DNA of 64,000 bases from Euzebya tangerina (GTDB lineage Bacteria > Actinomycetota > Nitriliruptoria > Euzebyales > Euzebyaceae). The position numbers were made by a program, and so were the translations under genes. The stretch spans positions 1 through 64,000 of the forward strand of contig NZ_PPDK01000003.1 of NCBI RefSeq assembly GCF_003074135.1, written 5' to 3'. Of this stretch, positions 31,401 through 39,517 are shown piece by piece. The notes beneath the pieces were generated by a model. It was not told the origin of the DNA. It worked only from the letters and a program-made list of their open reading frames with translations, and made no database searches. Position 1 is the first letter of the stretch; each line of letters starts with the position of its first letter.

Positions 31401-32897
31401 GTGGCTGACTCCACCCTGACCGACACCGCGTACGAGGTGCTGGTCGCCTGTCAGATCCATGATGCCGCCGACTACACCGACCAGATCAGCCGCTCGCTGC
31501 GGCTGGCGCAGGACGCGGGGGACGACGAGGCCGAAGCCACCTGGATGTTCGTCGACGTCGTTGCATCCGTCCTCACCGGCTCGCCTGATGTCCAGGACCG
31601 CGTGGACCACATGGTCCGTCGCACCCTGGAGCTCAACAGACCAGTGTGGCACGCGACCGGGCTCGCGCTGAGCGCCGTCTCCGGGCACGACCACACCCAC
31701 GTCACCGGCCGATTGGAAACCCTCGCCGAGGCCGTTGCCATCCTGATGGCCAACGCGCGGCCGAGCCGGGCGTACGCACGGGCGCTGAACGCTGTTGCGC
31801 TGGCCTACTCGGCCGATCGGATGTGGGAGTTGGGGGAGGAGTTCTTCGCCCGGACCCAGCAGGTCATCAATTCCATCGATGACGTGGCCATGCAGGTCGG
31901 CACGGTGGTGAACCGGCTCTCACTGGCCGTCAACGAGGCGTCCGATCTCATCCGGCTCGGGAGCTTCAAGGACGCTCAGGAGCGGGCCAGGGTCGCGCTC
32001 GAGGTGGAGCAACTGCACAGCAGGGCCCACGTGACCGGTGAGGAACCCCAGCTCGTCTGGATCCCGCGGGCTCTGCGCTCTTTGCTGGTGTACCCGCCGG
32101 AGCCGGAGTTCGACGTGGACGCCTGGGAGGCCCTGGGCTCGAGCCGGCATCGCCTGGGCGCGCTGCTGACGGGTGCCATGGCCATCGAGAACGACGATCC
32201 GGACCGGGCCGAGGCGCTGCTCGACATCGTCGTCCGCTACCCCGTGCCGATCGAGGAGCCGATGGCTGCCAAGCTGGCCAGCTGGCTCGAGGCCCGGATC
32301 GCAGCACACGGCATCGAGCCGTCTGCGCGCGATGGCGTGATGACCCAGGTGAACCAGCTGTCCGAGGAGATCATGCAGATCCGCGAGGCCCTCTCGGCCA
32401 TGGCGCTGGCCAGCATCGAAGCCCGGCAGCAGGAGGAGGAGACGGCTGAGCTTCGGCGCCTGTCGGCCGAGGATGCGCTGACTGGCGTGGCCAATCGACG
32501 CGCGTTCGACGCGATCCTCGACCTCCGTGCTGGCAAGAAGACCGCCCTGCTCCTGATCGACATCGACCGCTTCAAGACGGTGAACGACCGCTTCGGCCAC
32601 CAGGTCGGCGACGAGGTCCTGCGTCGGGTCGCCAGCGCCATCACCGCAGCGACCAGGGAGCGAGACACGGTCTGCCGGATCGGCGGAGACGAGTTCGCAG
32701 TGGTGCTCTCGACCGCCGAACAGGCACTCGCGGACCGAATCGCCACCAGGATCCTCTCGGAGGTCAGCACCATCGACTGGGCGCAGCTGGCCGAGGGCCT
32801 CGAGATAGATGTGAGCGTGGGGACCTCGACCGCGCGCACCGCGGACGTCTACCGGCTTGCTGATGAAGCCCTGTACGAGGTAAAACGCCAGCGTTGA
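31401..32897 (+). CDS. GGDEF-domain diguanylate cyclase with TPR-like sensor
   Basis: A 498-residue soluble protein. Residues 1-320 are helical repeats of TPR-like character (ATWMFVDVVASVL, ARPSRAYARALNAVALAY, DAQERARVALEVEQLH). A coiled coil (LASIEARQQEEETAELRRL) leads to a GGDEF domain at about 345-498: LTGVANRRAFD, LLLIDIDRFKTVNDRFGHQVG and the active-site loop RIGGDEFAVV. An RxxD I-site (RERD) sits five residues before GGDEF, so product inhibition by c-di-GMP is likely. GTG 31401 follows a leaderless -10. It overlaps the epimerase gene by four bases. Confidence 0.9.
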   Translation: MADSTLTDTAYEVLVACQIHDAADYTDQISRSLRLAQDAGDDEAEATWMFVDVVASVLTGSPDVQDRVDHMVRRTLELNRPVWHATGLALSAVSGHDHTHVTGRLETLAEAVAILMANARPSRAYARALNAVALAYSADRMWELGEEFFARTQQVINSIDDVAMQVGTVVNRLSLAVNEASDLIRLGSFKDAQERARVALEVEQLHSRAHVTGEEPQLVWIPRALRSLLVYPPEPEFDVDAWEALGSSRHRLGALLTGAMAIENDDPDRAEALLDIVVRYPVPIEEPMAAKLASWLEARIAAHGIEPSARDGVMTQVNQLSEEIMQIREALSAMALASIEARQQEEETAELRRLSAEDALTGVANRRAFDAILDLRAGKKTALLLIDIDRFKTVNDRFGHQVGDEVLRRVASAITAATRERDTVCRIGGDEFAVVLSTAEQALADRIATRILSEVSTIDWAQLAEGLEIDVSVGTSTARTADVYRLADEALYEVKRQR

Positions 32898-33346
32898 CTC
32901 ACCGAACCCCGATCCTCCAGCGCATCGACCACGTGGGGTACGCCGTCGGAGATCTCGAGGCGGCGATCAGCTACCACGAGCGGCTGTACGGCGCCGAGGT
33001 TGCTCACCGCGAACGCATCGAGTCCGACGGAGTTGCCGAAGCGCTCCTGGCCGTCGGCCCGTCGTTCATCCAGCTGTTGACCCCGACGCGGGACGACTCA
33101 CCGGTGGCGCGGTTCCTCGAACGGAACGGCGAGGGGGTGCATCACGTCGGCTACGGCGTGGCGGACATCGAGGCGACCTTCGCTGATCTGCAGGAGCTCG
33201 GCGTCCGACTGGTGGAGGACCATCCCCGACCCGGCAGCCGTGGCTGCACCGTGGCCTTCCTGCACCCGAAGCACGCGATGGGTGTGCTCGTGGAACTCGT
33301 CGAGGATCCCGCGCTCCGCGGTGCGCCCTACTCCGGCCGGTCGTAG
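32894..33346 (+). CDS. mce: methylmalonyl-CoA epimerase
   Basis: A 150-residue VOC-fold metalloenzyme that interconverts (2R)- and (2S)-methylmalonyl-CoA. IDHVGYAVGDLEAAISYHER and VHHVGYGVADIEATFADLQE are the two metal-binding halves, with histidines in DHVGY and HHVGY. ESDGVAEALLAVG and FLHPKHAMGVLVELVE complete the family pattern; the final glutamate in VELVE is a ligand. The start TTG 32894 overlaps the stop of the GGDEF gene (TTGA), showing tight coupling. Together with meaB it supports a methylmalonyl-CoA route for propionate or odd-chain fatty acids. Confidence 0.92.
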   Translation: MTHRTPILQRIDHVGYAVGDLEAAISYHERLYGAEVAHRERIESDGVAEALLAVGPSFIQLLTPTRDDSPVARFLERNGEGVHHVGYGVADIEATFADLQELGVRLVEDHPRPGSRGCTVAFLHPKHAMGVLVELVEDPALRGAPYSGRS

Positions 33347-33349
33347 TAT
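33344..33349 (+). promoter_or_regulatory. -10 box for leaderless hypothetical gene
   Basis: TAGTAT, close to the TATAAT consensus, lies eight bases before GTG 33358 with no ribosome site. It overlaps the stop codon of the epimerase gene. Confidence 0.45.
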
Positions 33350-33357
33350 CGGCCCTC

Positions 33358-33741
33358 GTGGGCCTGTTCGATCGCTTTCGCCGCCGCAAGTCAGACGCGG
33401 ACAAGCCGTCTTCCGCCCGAGGCCCCAGCGCCCAGGCCATGGATGACCTGAAGACGTTCCTGGCCGCCCGCGACGGGGTCGAGGGATTCATCGAGCCGCC
33501 GACCGCCGTCTACGCCATGACGTTGCTGCTGGTCGCAGGCGACGGCGAGTACCTCCGACGACCCGTCAAGCACGAGAAGCAGGCCGCGAAGCTCTGCGAC
33601 GAGCATGGCATCCCGCTCTATGAGGCCCGGAAGGTCGGCTACCCGCAGCGCATGAAGGACTACGAGCGAGGCGTCAAGCGCAAGGCCATCTCACTCGAGG
33701 ACCTGCCCCCGCTCGACAACATCACCGAACGGGATCAGTAG
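33358..33741 (+). CDS. conserved hypothetical protein
   Basis: A 127-residue soluble protein. A basic N-terminus (MGLFDRFRRRKSDADKP) could contact membranes or nucleic acid. The core MDDLKTFLAARDGVEGFIEP, TAVYAMTLLLVAGDGEYLRR and LCDEHGIPLYEARKVGYPQR has a mixed alpha/beta character. Similar proteins occur widely in actinobacteria without known function, as far as I recall. It has a leaderless promoter and ends 15 bases before the convergent cyclophilin gene. Confidence 0.7.
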   Translation: MGLFDRFRRRKSDADKPSSARGPSAQAMDDLKTFLAARDGVEGFIEPPTAVYAMTLLLVAGDGEYLRRPVKHEKQAAKLCDEHGIPLYEARKVGYPQRMKDYERGVKRKAISLEDLPPLDNITERDQ

Positions 33742-33744
33742 CGC

Positions 33745-33758
33745 AGCGATTCGTCGCT
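33745..33758. terminator. small hairpin between convergent genes
   Basis: AGCGA-TTCG-TCGCT is a 5-bp stem with a stable TTCG tetraloop (CGAA on the other strand). It sits between the stops of the hypothetical gene and the cyclophilin gene. The stem is short, so the terminator role is tentative. Confidence 0.3.
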
Positions 33759-34266
33759 AGCTCGCCATCCGGACGGACTCGACGACGACGTCCTCGGTCG
33801 GCTTCTCGCCGCGACGCGGGACCGCAGCTACGGCGTCGACGACGTCCATGCCGTCGGTGACCTGCCCGAAGACGGTGTAGTTCGGCGGCAGTCCGACGTC
33901 ATCGAGGCAGATGAAGAACTGGCTGCCGTTGGTGTTCGGACCGGCGTTGGCCATCGCCAACGTGCCGCGGCTGTACCCGCGGTTGCGGGCACTGACCAAC
34001 TCGTCCTCGAAGCGATAGCCCGGCCCACCCGTTCCGGTGCCGGTCGGGTCGCCCATCTGGATCACGAAGCCCGGGACGACCCGGTGGATGATCGTGCCGT
34101 CCCAGAACTCCTTGCCGGCCAGGAACGCGAAGTTGTTGGCCGCCAACGGCGCTTCGTTGGAGAAGAGCCGCACGGTGATGGTCCCGAGCGAGGTGGTGAT
34201 GACCCCGTCGTGGGTGGTGGCGTCGTCGAGTACCTGGTCGGGCCGGTCGAATTGCATGCTTGCCAT
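33757..34266 (-). CDS. cyclophilin-type peptidyl-prolyl cis-trans isomerase (cytosolic)
   Basis: A 169-residue cyclophilin that speeds folding by isomerising X-Pro bonds. IIHRVVPGFVIQMGDPTGTG contains the catalytic arginine and the FVIQ/GDP segment. MANAGPNTNGSQFFICLDD is the central signature, and YTVFGQVTDGMDVVDAV ends the fold. The replacement of the usual tryptophan region by LPPNYTVFG fits bacterial PpiA/B types. There is no signal peptide. It is six bases downstream of a second, membrane-anchored cyclophilin gene on the same strand, so both probably come from one transcript. Confidence 0.93.
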   Translation of the reverse strand: MASMQFDRPDQVLDDATTHDGVITTSLGTITVRLFSNEAPLAANNFAFLAGKEFWDGTIIHRVVPGFVIQMGDPTGTGTGGPGYRFEDELVSARNRGYSRGTLAMANAGPNTNGSQFFICLDDVGLPPNYTVFGQVTDGMDVVDAVAAVPRRGEKPTEDVVVESVRMAS

Positions 34267-34272
34267 GGGTTG

Positions 34273-35205
34273 TCAGCTCTCCTGGATCGTCACGGATTCC
34301 ATGTAGACACGTTCGGTTGGGGTCTCGCCATCGACGGGGATCGCCCCGATCTCCTCGGCCACATCGAGCCCCTCGGTGATCTGACCGAACACGGAGAAGG
34401 TGATCGCGTCGCCCGTGAAGGCCTGGTCGAAGGCGTCGGTGTAGACGAAGAAGAACTGCGAGCCGGCGCTATTCGGCCCGGAGTTCGCCATGGCCACCGC
34501 CCCCACGGGGTAGCCCTGATCGCGGGCCAGGCCCAGCTCATCAGGGATGCTGTAGCCGATCTGCCAGGTGTTGGTCTGGTCGCCGCCACCCGTCTGCAGC
34601 GCACCGATGCCCGTGGCATTGCGGAAGATCTCCAGGCCGTCGAAGAAGCCCTCCTCGGCCAGGAAGACGAAGGAGTTGACGGTCAGCGGCGCTTCGTCCT
34701 CGAGCAGGTCCATGGTGATCGTTCCGCACGAGGTCTCGATGACCGCGGTGTAGTCGACCCCCTCCTCCAGCACGTCTGCCGGACCACCGGGGAACTGGGG
34801 GCGCGTGTCGAAGGCGTTGGCCGGCTCCTCCGCGCCACAGGCCACCGGCCGGTCATCGGTCGCCGGCTCGAGCCCCGAGTCCACGGGGGTCCCCGGCTCG
34901 ACGGTGTCATCGTCGACGGTGACCTCGGTCGGGGTGTCGGTCGGGCTGTCCACAGCCTCGCTGGCCGCGGCCTCCGAGGCGCTGGCGATGGCCTCGGACT
35001 GCAACGCCGCCGCCTCGCTGGCCAACTGCTCCTGCTCGGCGTTGTCACCTTGCACGGTGACCGCGACGATGATCCCGCCCAGCAGCAGCACCACGCCCGC
35101 GGCGATCCCGGTCATGACGTTGCGACGGCGCTCTTCCTGACGCGCCTTCTCACGCTCTGCCTTGCGGCGTGCCTTCTCGGCCTTCTTCTTCTGACTACCA
35201 CTCAA
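34273..35205 (-). CDS. membrane-anchored cyclophilin peptidyl-prolyl isomerase
   Basis: A 310-residue protein. A highly charged cytoplasmic N-terminus (KKKAEKARRKAEREKARQEE) precedes one membrane helix (GIAAGVVLLLGGIIVAVTV, about residues 33-51). An acidic Ala/Glu/Thr linker of about 90 residues follows, then an external cyclophilin domain (about 145-310) with TCGTITMDLLEDEAP-like, FVFLAEEGFFDGLEIFRNAT, and MANSGPNSAGSQFFFVYTD. The usual FHRV arginine segment is changed to IFRNATG. It probably assists folding of exported proteins at the membrane. Actinobacteria commonly encode this anchored form. Confidence 0.92.
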   Translation of the reverse strand: MSGSQKKKAEKARRKAEREKARQEERRRNVMTGIAAGVVLLLGGIIVAVTVQGDNAEQEQLASEAAALQSEAIASASEAAASEAVDSPTDTPTEVTVDDDTVEPGTPVDSGLEPATDDRPVACGAEEPANAFDTRPQFPGGPADVLEEGVDYTAVIETSCGTITMDLLEDEAPLTVNSFVFLAEEGFFDGLEIFRNATGIGALQTGGGDQTNTWQIGYSIPDELGLARDQGYPVGAVAMANSGPNSAGSQFFFVYTDAFDQAFTGDAITFSVFGQITEGLDVAEEIGAIPVDGETPTERVYMESVTIQES

Positions 35206-35267
35206 TGGTCTGTGTGTTCCTTGGCTCGGGTCTGCACGGCCTATCGGCAGGCGGGCGCGGGAAGCCG

Positions 35268-36023
35268 CTAGAGGCTGAGCCCGCCGTCGATGACCAGGGT
35301 CTGGCCGGTCATGTACGAGGACCGGTCCGACGCAAGGAAGGCTATGGCGTCCGCGACCTCCTGGGGCTCACCCCAACGGCCAAGGGGGGCGCCGGCGATG
35401 AAGGCCTGTTCCTTCTCCGGATCGGTCCACGCGAAGGTGTTGAGGTCGGTCTTCACCCAGCCCGGCGCCACCGCGTTGACGCGGACACCTCGGCTGCCCC
35501 ACTCGATGGCCGCATTGGTGGTGAGGTTGACCAGGCCGGCCTTGGCCGCACCGTAGTGGACCATGCCGGGTGAGGAGGCGACGCCCGCCAGCGAGGCCAC
35601 GTTGACCACCGCGCCGGAGCCCTGCTCCAGCATGATCCGACCAGCCTCCTGCATGGCCCAGAACGCCTGGGTGAGGTTCAGCGTGAGCCCCTTGGCGAAG
35701 CCGGCTGGTTTCATGTCGACGAGCGGGGCCATGAAGCTGTTCCAGCCTGCGTTGTTGACGAGGACGTCGAGGCCACCGAGCTCCTCTGCGGTGCTGGTCA
35801 CCGCGTGGCGGACCTGGTCCTCCTCCAGCACATCGGTCTTGACGACCCACGTCCTCGCGCCGTGGTCGGCGCAGCGCGCGGCGACCGCTTCGAGGTCCGG
35901 GACCGTCCGCGCGGCCAGCGCAACATCATGTCCGTCGGCCGCCAGCGTGACTGCGGTTGCCGCGCCGATCCCCCGTGAGGCCCCCGTGACCAGTGCGACG
36001 CGACGAGTGTCGTCGCCGCTCAA
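35268..36023 (-). CDS. SDR-family oxidoreductase
   Basis: A 251-residue classical short-chain dehydrogenase. The cofactor motif is TGASRGIG (residues 14-21), NNAGWN lies at about 90, the active-site serine is in NVASLAGV and the YxxxK pair is in [20 protein letters not shown] follows the PG motif APGW. The C-terminus [17 protein letters not shown] is typical of FabG-like enzymes, so 3-ketoacyl reductase or secondary alcohol oxidation is possible. The start overlaps the stop of the zinc-ribbon gene upstream by four bases. Confidence 0.93.
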   Translation of the reverse strand: MSGDDTRRVALVTGASRGIGAATAVTLAADGHDVALAARTVPDLEAVAARCADHGARTWVVKTDVLEEDQVRHAVTSTAEELGGLDVLVNNAGWNSFMAPLVDMKPAGFAKGLTLNLTQAFWAMQEAGRIMLEQGSGAVVNVASLAGVASSPGMVHYGAAKAGLVNLTTNAAIEWGSRGVRVNAVAPGWVKTDLNTFAWTDPEKEQAFIAGAPLGRWGEPQEVADAIAFLASDRSSYMTGQTLVIDGGLSL

Positions 36024-36325
36024 GCCGAGTCGACCGAGCGGCCGACTTCGATCCGCCAGCAGTAGGTGTGCCAGTGCCGGCGCAGATCCGGGTCACCCGT
36101 CGGGAAGACCACCACGTGGCTCTCCCCCTCGGGGATCGTATTGCCGCAGTCCGGGCACACGTAGCTCTTCTCCGCGCGGTGCTCGGGCACCGGCTGGACC
36201 TCATACCCCGGCAGTTGGAGGTCGTGGTCGACCTGTGACCGGGACAGGATGTCGGCCATGTCCTGCAGGGCCTCGGGGTTCTGCCAAGGCCGGGACTTGC
36301 GCTTCCGACGCGCACCCTTGCTCAT
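36020..36325 (-). CDS. small zinc-binding hypothetical protein
   Basis: A 101-residue basic protein. The N-terminus [20 protein letters not shown] is positively charged. A single metal site is suggested by [20 protein letters not shown] and, 20 residues later, RRHWHTYCW, giving a CxxC plus H/HxxxC arrangement. Similar short proteins are encoded in many actinobacteria and are sometimes annotated as ATP/GTP-binding without good support. It forms an overlapping pair with the downstream SDR gene. No function can be assigned beyond probable zinc binding. Confidence 0.7.
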   Translation of the reverse strand: MSKGARRKRKSRPWQNPEALQDMADILSRSQVDHDLQLPGYEVQPVPEHRAEKSYVCPDCGNTIPEGESHVVVFPTGDPDLRRHWHTYCWRIEVGRSVDSA

Positions 36326-36431
36326 GTCATCGACTTCTCTCGTCGGAGCGGGGGGCGATCAGATGGGCGTCACCCGCCGCGGGTCTGCAATCAACGGGCC
36401 CCACTCTAGTGGTCCGCGCTCATCCGCACCG

Positions 36432-38201
36432 TCAGTAGGTGTAGAAGCCTCGGCCGACCTTGCGACCCAGGTAGCCGACGCCGACCATCTGCTCCAGCAG
36501 GTCGACGGGGGCGAAGCCGGGGTCGCGGAACTCGGCGTGCAGGGCCCGACAGATCTCCAGGGTCACGTCGAGACCGACGATGTCCATCAGCTCGAAGGGG
36601 CCCATCGGGTGTGCGCAGCCGAGCTTCATGGCGGTGTCGATCTCGGTCACCGTCGCGTACCCGTCCTCGAGCATCCGGATCGAGTCGTTGAGGTACGGGA
36701 ACAGCAGCGCGTTGACGATGAAGCCGGCCCGGTCACCACACAGCACAGCGTGCTTGCCGAGAGCTTCGGTGATGGCCCTCGCCTGCATCAGCGTGGTGTC
36801 GTCGGTGCGGACCGTCGGGACCACCTCGACCAGCTTCATGATCGCCGCCGGGTTGAAGAAGTGGAGTCCGACGACCTTCTCCGGTCGGCCGGTGGCCATG
36901 GCCAGCTCCACCACGGGCAGGGACGACGTCGTCGTCGCCAGCACACAATCGGGCCCGGTGATCTGGTCGAGCTGTTCGAACAGCGGCTGCTTGACCTCGA
37001 GCTGCTCGGCCACCGCCTCGATGACGAGGTCGCAGTCGGCGAAGGCGGCCATGCCGTCGGTGGGGGTGATGTGGGCCAGCGCCTCGTCGGCGACGGCCTG
37101 CTCCATCCGCCCCTTGTCGACCATCCTGGCCATGGACCGCCCGACGGATGCCTTGGCCGCCTGGGCCTTCTCCACCGACCGGCCACGCAGGACCACGTCG
37201 TACCCCGCCTTGGCACAGACCTCCGCGATCCCGGCTGCCATGGTTCCCGAGCCGAGCACCCCGATCGTGCTCCACCCGTCGATGACGCCGGCATCGACCG
37301 GCTCGACGTCACTGGCGTCCCCCGGCGCCACCTTGGAGGTGTTTCGCTTGATGTAGGAGTAGAAGCCACGACCGGTCTTGCGCCCGAGGAAGCCGGCGCT
37401 CTTCAGCTGCCGGATGATCGGCTTGGGGGCGTAGCGCACGTCGCCGAACTGCTCGTACATCCGCTCCATGATCGAGTTGGTCGAGTCGATCCCGATCAGG
37501 TCGACCAGTCCGATGGGGCCGATCGGGTGGCCGGTCCCGAGCTTCATCGCCGCGTCGATGTCCTCGCGGGTGGCGTAGCCCTCCTCGACCATGCCCACGG
37601 CCTGGTTGAGGTAGGGGAACAGCAGCAGGTTGGCGATGAACCCGGCTCGATCCCGGACGACGACGGGGGTCTTGCCGAGCTCCTCGGCGAAGGTCGTGGC
37701 CAGCGCGACCACCTCAGGGTTGGTCACCACCGTGGTGATCATCTCCACCAGCTCCATCACGGGAGCCGGGTTGAAGAAGTGGAAGCCGAGGACCCGGTCC
37801 GGTCGCTTGGTGTGGACGGCGACGTCGATCACGCCGAGGGAGGAGGTGTTGGTGGCGACGATGGCGTCGTCGCGCAGCACCCCATCCAGCTTGCGGAACG
37901 TGTCCTGCTTGATCGACAGGACCTCGGGGACGGCCTCGACGACCAGGTCGCAGTCGGCGAGTGCGGCGAAGTCGGTGCTGCCGGCGATGTGAGAGAGGAT
38001 CTCATCCATCTCCTCCGGGGTGAGCTGCTCCCGATCCACGGCCCGTTGGAGCGAGTTGGTGATCCGGTTCAGGCCCCCCTCGACCATCTCGTCGGTCAGC
38101 TCGACGAAGGTGATGTCCTTGCCACCACGGGCAACCACCTCGCAGATTCCCGAACCCATGGTCCCGCAGCCGACGACGCCGACGTTGTTGATCCGCTCCA
38201 C
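36432..38201 (-). CDS. double 3-hydroxyacyl-CoA dehydrogenase (tandem fused modules)
   Basis: A 589-residue protein made of two complete 3-hydroxybutyryl-CoA dehydrogenase modules. Module 1 (about 1-290) has VGVVGCGTMGSGICEVVARG, NTSSLGVIDV, GFHFFNPAPVMELVE and GHPIGPIGLVDLIG. Module 2 (about 305-589) has IGVLGSGTMAAGIAEVCAKA, TTSSLPVVEL, GLHFFNPAAIMKLVE and CAHPMGPFELMDIVG. The catalytic Ser, His, Glu and Asn positions look intact in both. It oxidises 3-hydroxyacyl-CoA with NAD. Single-module enzymes are about 285 residues, so this is a tandem duplication or fusion. Module identity is only moderate, so the copies are old. Confidence 0.93.
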   Translation of the reverse strand: MERINNVGVVGCGTMGSGICEVVARGGKDITFVELTDEMVEGGLNRITNSLQRAVDREQLTPEEMDEILSHIAGSTDFAALADCDLVVEAVPEVLSIKQDTFRKLDGVLRDDAIVATNTSSLGVIDVAVHTKRPDRVLGFHFFNPAPVMELVEMITTVVTNPEVVALATTFAEELGKTPVVVRDRAGFIANLLLFPYLNQAVGMVEEGYATREDIDAAMKLGTGHPIGPIGLVDLIGIDSTNSIMERMYEQFGDVRYAPKPIIRQLKSAGFLGRKTGRGFYSYIKRNTSKVAPGDASDVEPVDAGVIDGWSTIGVLGSGTMAAGIAEVCAKAGYDVVLRGRSVEKAQAAKASVGRSMARMVDKGRMEQAVADEALAHITPTDGMAAFADCDLVIEAVAEQLEVKQPLFEQLDQITGPDCVLATTTSSLPVVELAMATGRPEKVVGLHFFNPAAIMKLVEVVPTVRTDDTTLMQARAITEALGKHAVLCGDRAGFIVNALLFPYLNDSIRMLEDGYATVTEIDTAMKLGCAHPMGPFELMDIVGLDVTLEICRALHAEFRDPGFAPVDLLEQMVGVGYLGRKVGRGFYTY

Positions 38202-38271
38202 GTGTGTGTTCCTGTCGTTGCTGGTGTGCGCGTCCTGTTCTACTGGGGCCGGCGCGCTCTGGCTCGGGCGG

Positions 38272-38697
38272 TCACGCTACGACACTGATCACGCCGAGCA
38301 CCACTCGGAGGAGGGCCGTGCCCTGCGGCAATCCGTGGATCTCCAGTCCCCCGCTGGCCCAGCGACCGGTGACGCGGCGACCGCTCGAGGACAGCAGATC
38401 GGGCAGCCCGAAGCGCAGGGGCACGGTCGACAGGCCCATGATCGCGTCGGCCGTGCCGACGATCCGCAGCTCGGCAGCCTCGGTCTGCCGGCCCGCGTGG
38501 CTGACGGTGATGCCGATCCCGTCGACGTGCAGCTCGACAGCTTCCATGCGGTCGGTGATGTCCAGGGCCACACGGCCGGTCGTGCGCGTGAGGACCCGCG
38601 CCTTGGCAGGATCGGCGCGCAGGTTGGCATCGATCAGGCCCCCGATCATCTGGGCGAACGAGCCGGGATCCGCATCGACGGTCACGGTGCCCGTCAT
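38272..38697 (-). CDS. SCP2-like sterol/lipid-transfer domain protein
   Basis: A 141-residue small protein starting at ATG 38697, overlapping the stop of the CPBP protease gene by four bases (ATGA). It shows the pattern of SCP2-like proteins: VALDITDRMEAVELHVDGIG followed by VSHAGRQTEAAELRIVGTAD, then MGLSTVPLRFGLPDLLSSSG and a final hydrophobic strand-helix LRVVLGVISVVA. The family binds acyl chains or sterols in a hydrophobic cavity. The fold assignment is from pattern only. Its coupling to the membrane protease is conserved here but unexplained. Confidence 0.6.
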   Translation of the reverse strand: MTGTVTVDADPGSFAQMIGGLIDANLRADPAKARVLTRTTGRVALDITDRMEAVELHVDGIGITVSHAGRQTEAAELRIVGTADAIMGLSTVPLRFGLPDLLSSSGRRVTGRWASGGLEIHGLPQGTALLRVVLGVISVVA

Positions 38698-39494
38698 GCC
38701 GCCCCGACCCCGGCCCGGAGCAGCGCCACACCGATGAGGTTGAACACGGCGTGCGCCATGATCGGGACCACCAGCGTGCCGTGCCGCCGCAGCATCCAGG
38801 CCAGCAGCATGCCCAGCGGGAACGTCAGCACGACCACGAGCAGCTCGCCGTGCGTCAGGCCGAACGCCAGGCCGGACAGTCCGATTGCCGGCCACCCCGA
38901 CACGCGCTTCGCCAGCGCCTGGTACAGCACACCGCGGAACCACAACTCCTCGCCCAACGGAGCCAGGACCGCCACGCTGAACGCCACGATCAACGGCAGG
39001 AGCCCGTCCCCGACGACCGAGGTCTGGACCTCCTGCTGCACCTCGGGGACCTCCCCACCCGATGCCTCGATCAGCACGGTGAGCAGCGTGCCGAAGCCGA
39101 TCTGGATCACCACGAAGGCGGCCAGGCCGTAGCCGATCCCGACCAGGAAGTCCCGCGGACGGATCTGCTTGACCCCGAAGGCGCGCCTGATGCCCCGAGG
39201 CACCTCCGCGGCCGCCGATCGGACGGCGACCCAGCCCAGCGTGGTCAGGATCAGCAGCAGGAGCCCGAGGAGGATCGAGAGCTCCGTCGGCGGCTCGTCG
39301 CCGTCGCTGACGCCCAGCAGGACGGCGCCGACCACCGTCTGCAGGACCGCCCAGATCACGAAGATGCCGATGGCATCGAACCACTCCCAGGGGATGGCGT
39401 AGCGGCGCACACGGCCGTCCATCAGCGGTGCCTCGAACGTCTCGTGCGGGACCGGGATGTCGAGCAGGTGCTCAGGCGTGGGGGTCTGGGTCAT
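38694..39494 (-). CDS. CPBP-family intramembrane metalloprotease
   Basis: A 266-residue membrane protein with about seven helices and the ABI/CAAX protease signature: APLGEELWFRGVLYQAL (EExxxR), the FGLTHGEL histidine motif, and the terminal HAVFNLIGVAL. The N-terminal 55 residues are hydrophilic and precede the first helix. CPBP proteases cleave or process prenylated peptides, bacteriocins or regulatory membrane proteins; no substrate can be named. It is translationally coupled with the SCP2-like gene downstream and lies 23 bases downstream of the histidine-kinase gene. Confidence 0.9.
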   Translation of the reverse strand: MTQTPTPEHLLDIPVPHETFEAPLMDGRVRRYAIPWEWFDAIGIFVIWAVLQTVVGAVLLGVSDGDEPPTELSILLGLLLLILTTLGWVAVRSAAAEVPRGIRRAFGVKQIRPRDFLVGIGYGLAAFVVIQIGFGTLLTVLIEASGGEVPEVQQEVQTSVVGDGLLPLIVAFSVAVLAPLGEELWFRGVLYQALAKRVSGWPAIGLSGLAFGLTHGELLVVVLTFPLGMLLAWMLRRHGTLVVPIMAHAVFNLIGVALLRAGVGAA

Positions 39495-39517
39495 CGACGG
39501 GCGGAGGCGGGTGTCGC

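Noticed and set aside
36249-38288. 679-codon plus-strand open frame
   Set aside because: It is antisense to the double dehydrogenase, whose motifs are complete; the plus frame is His/Val/Gly-rich without domains.
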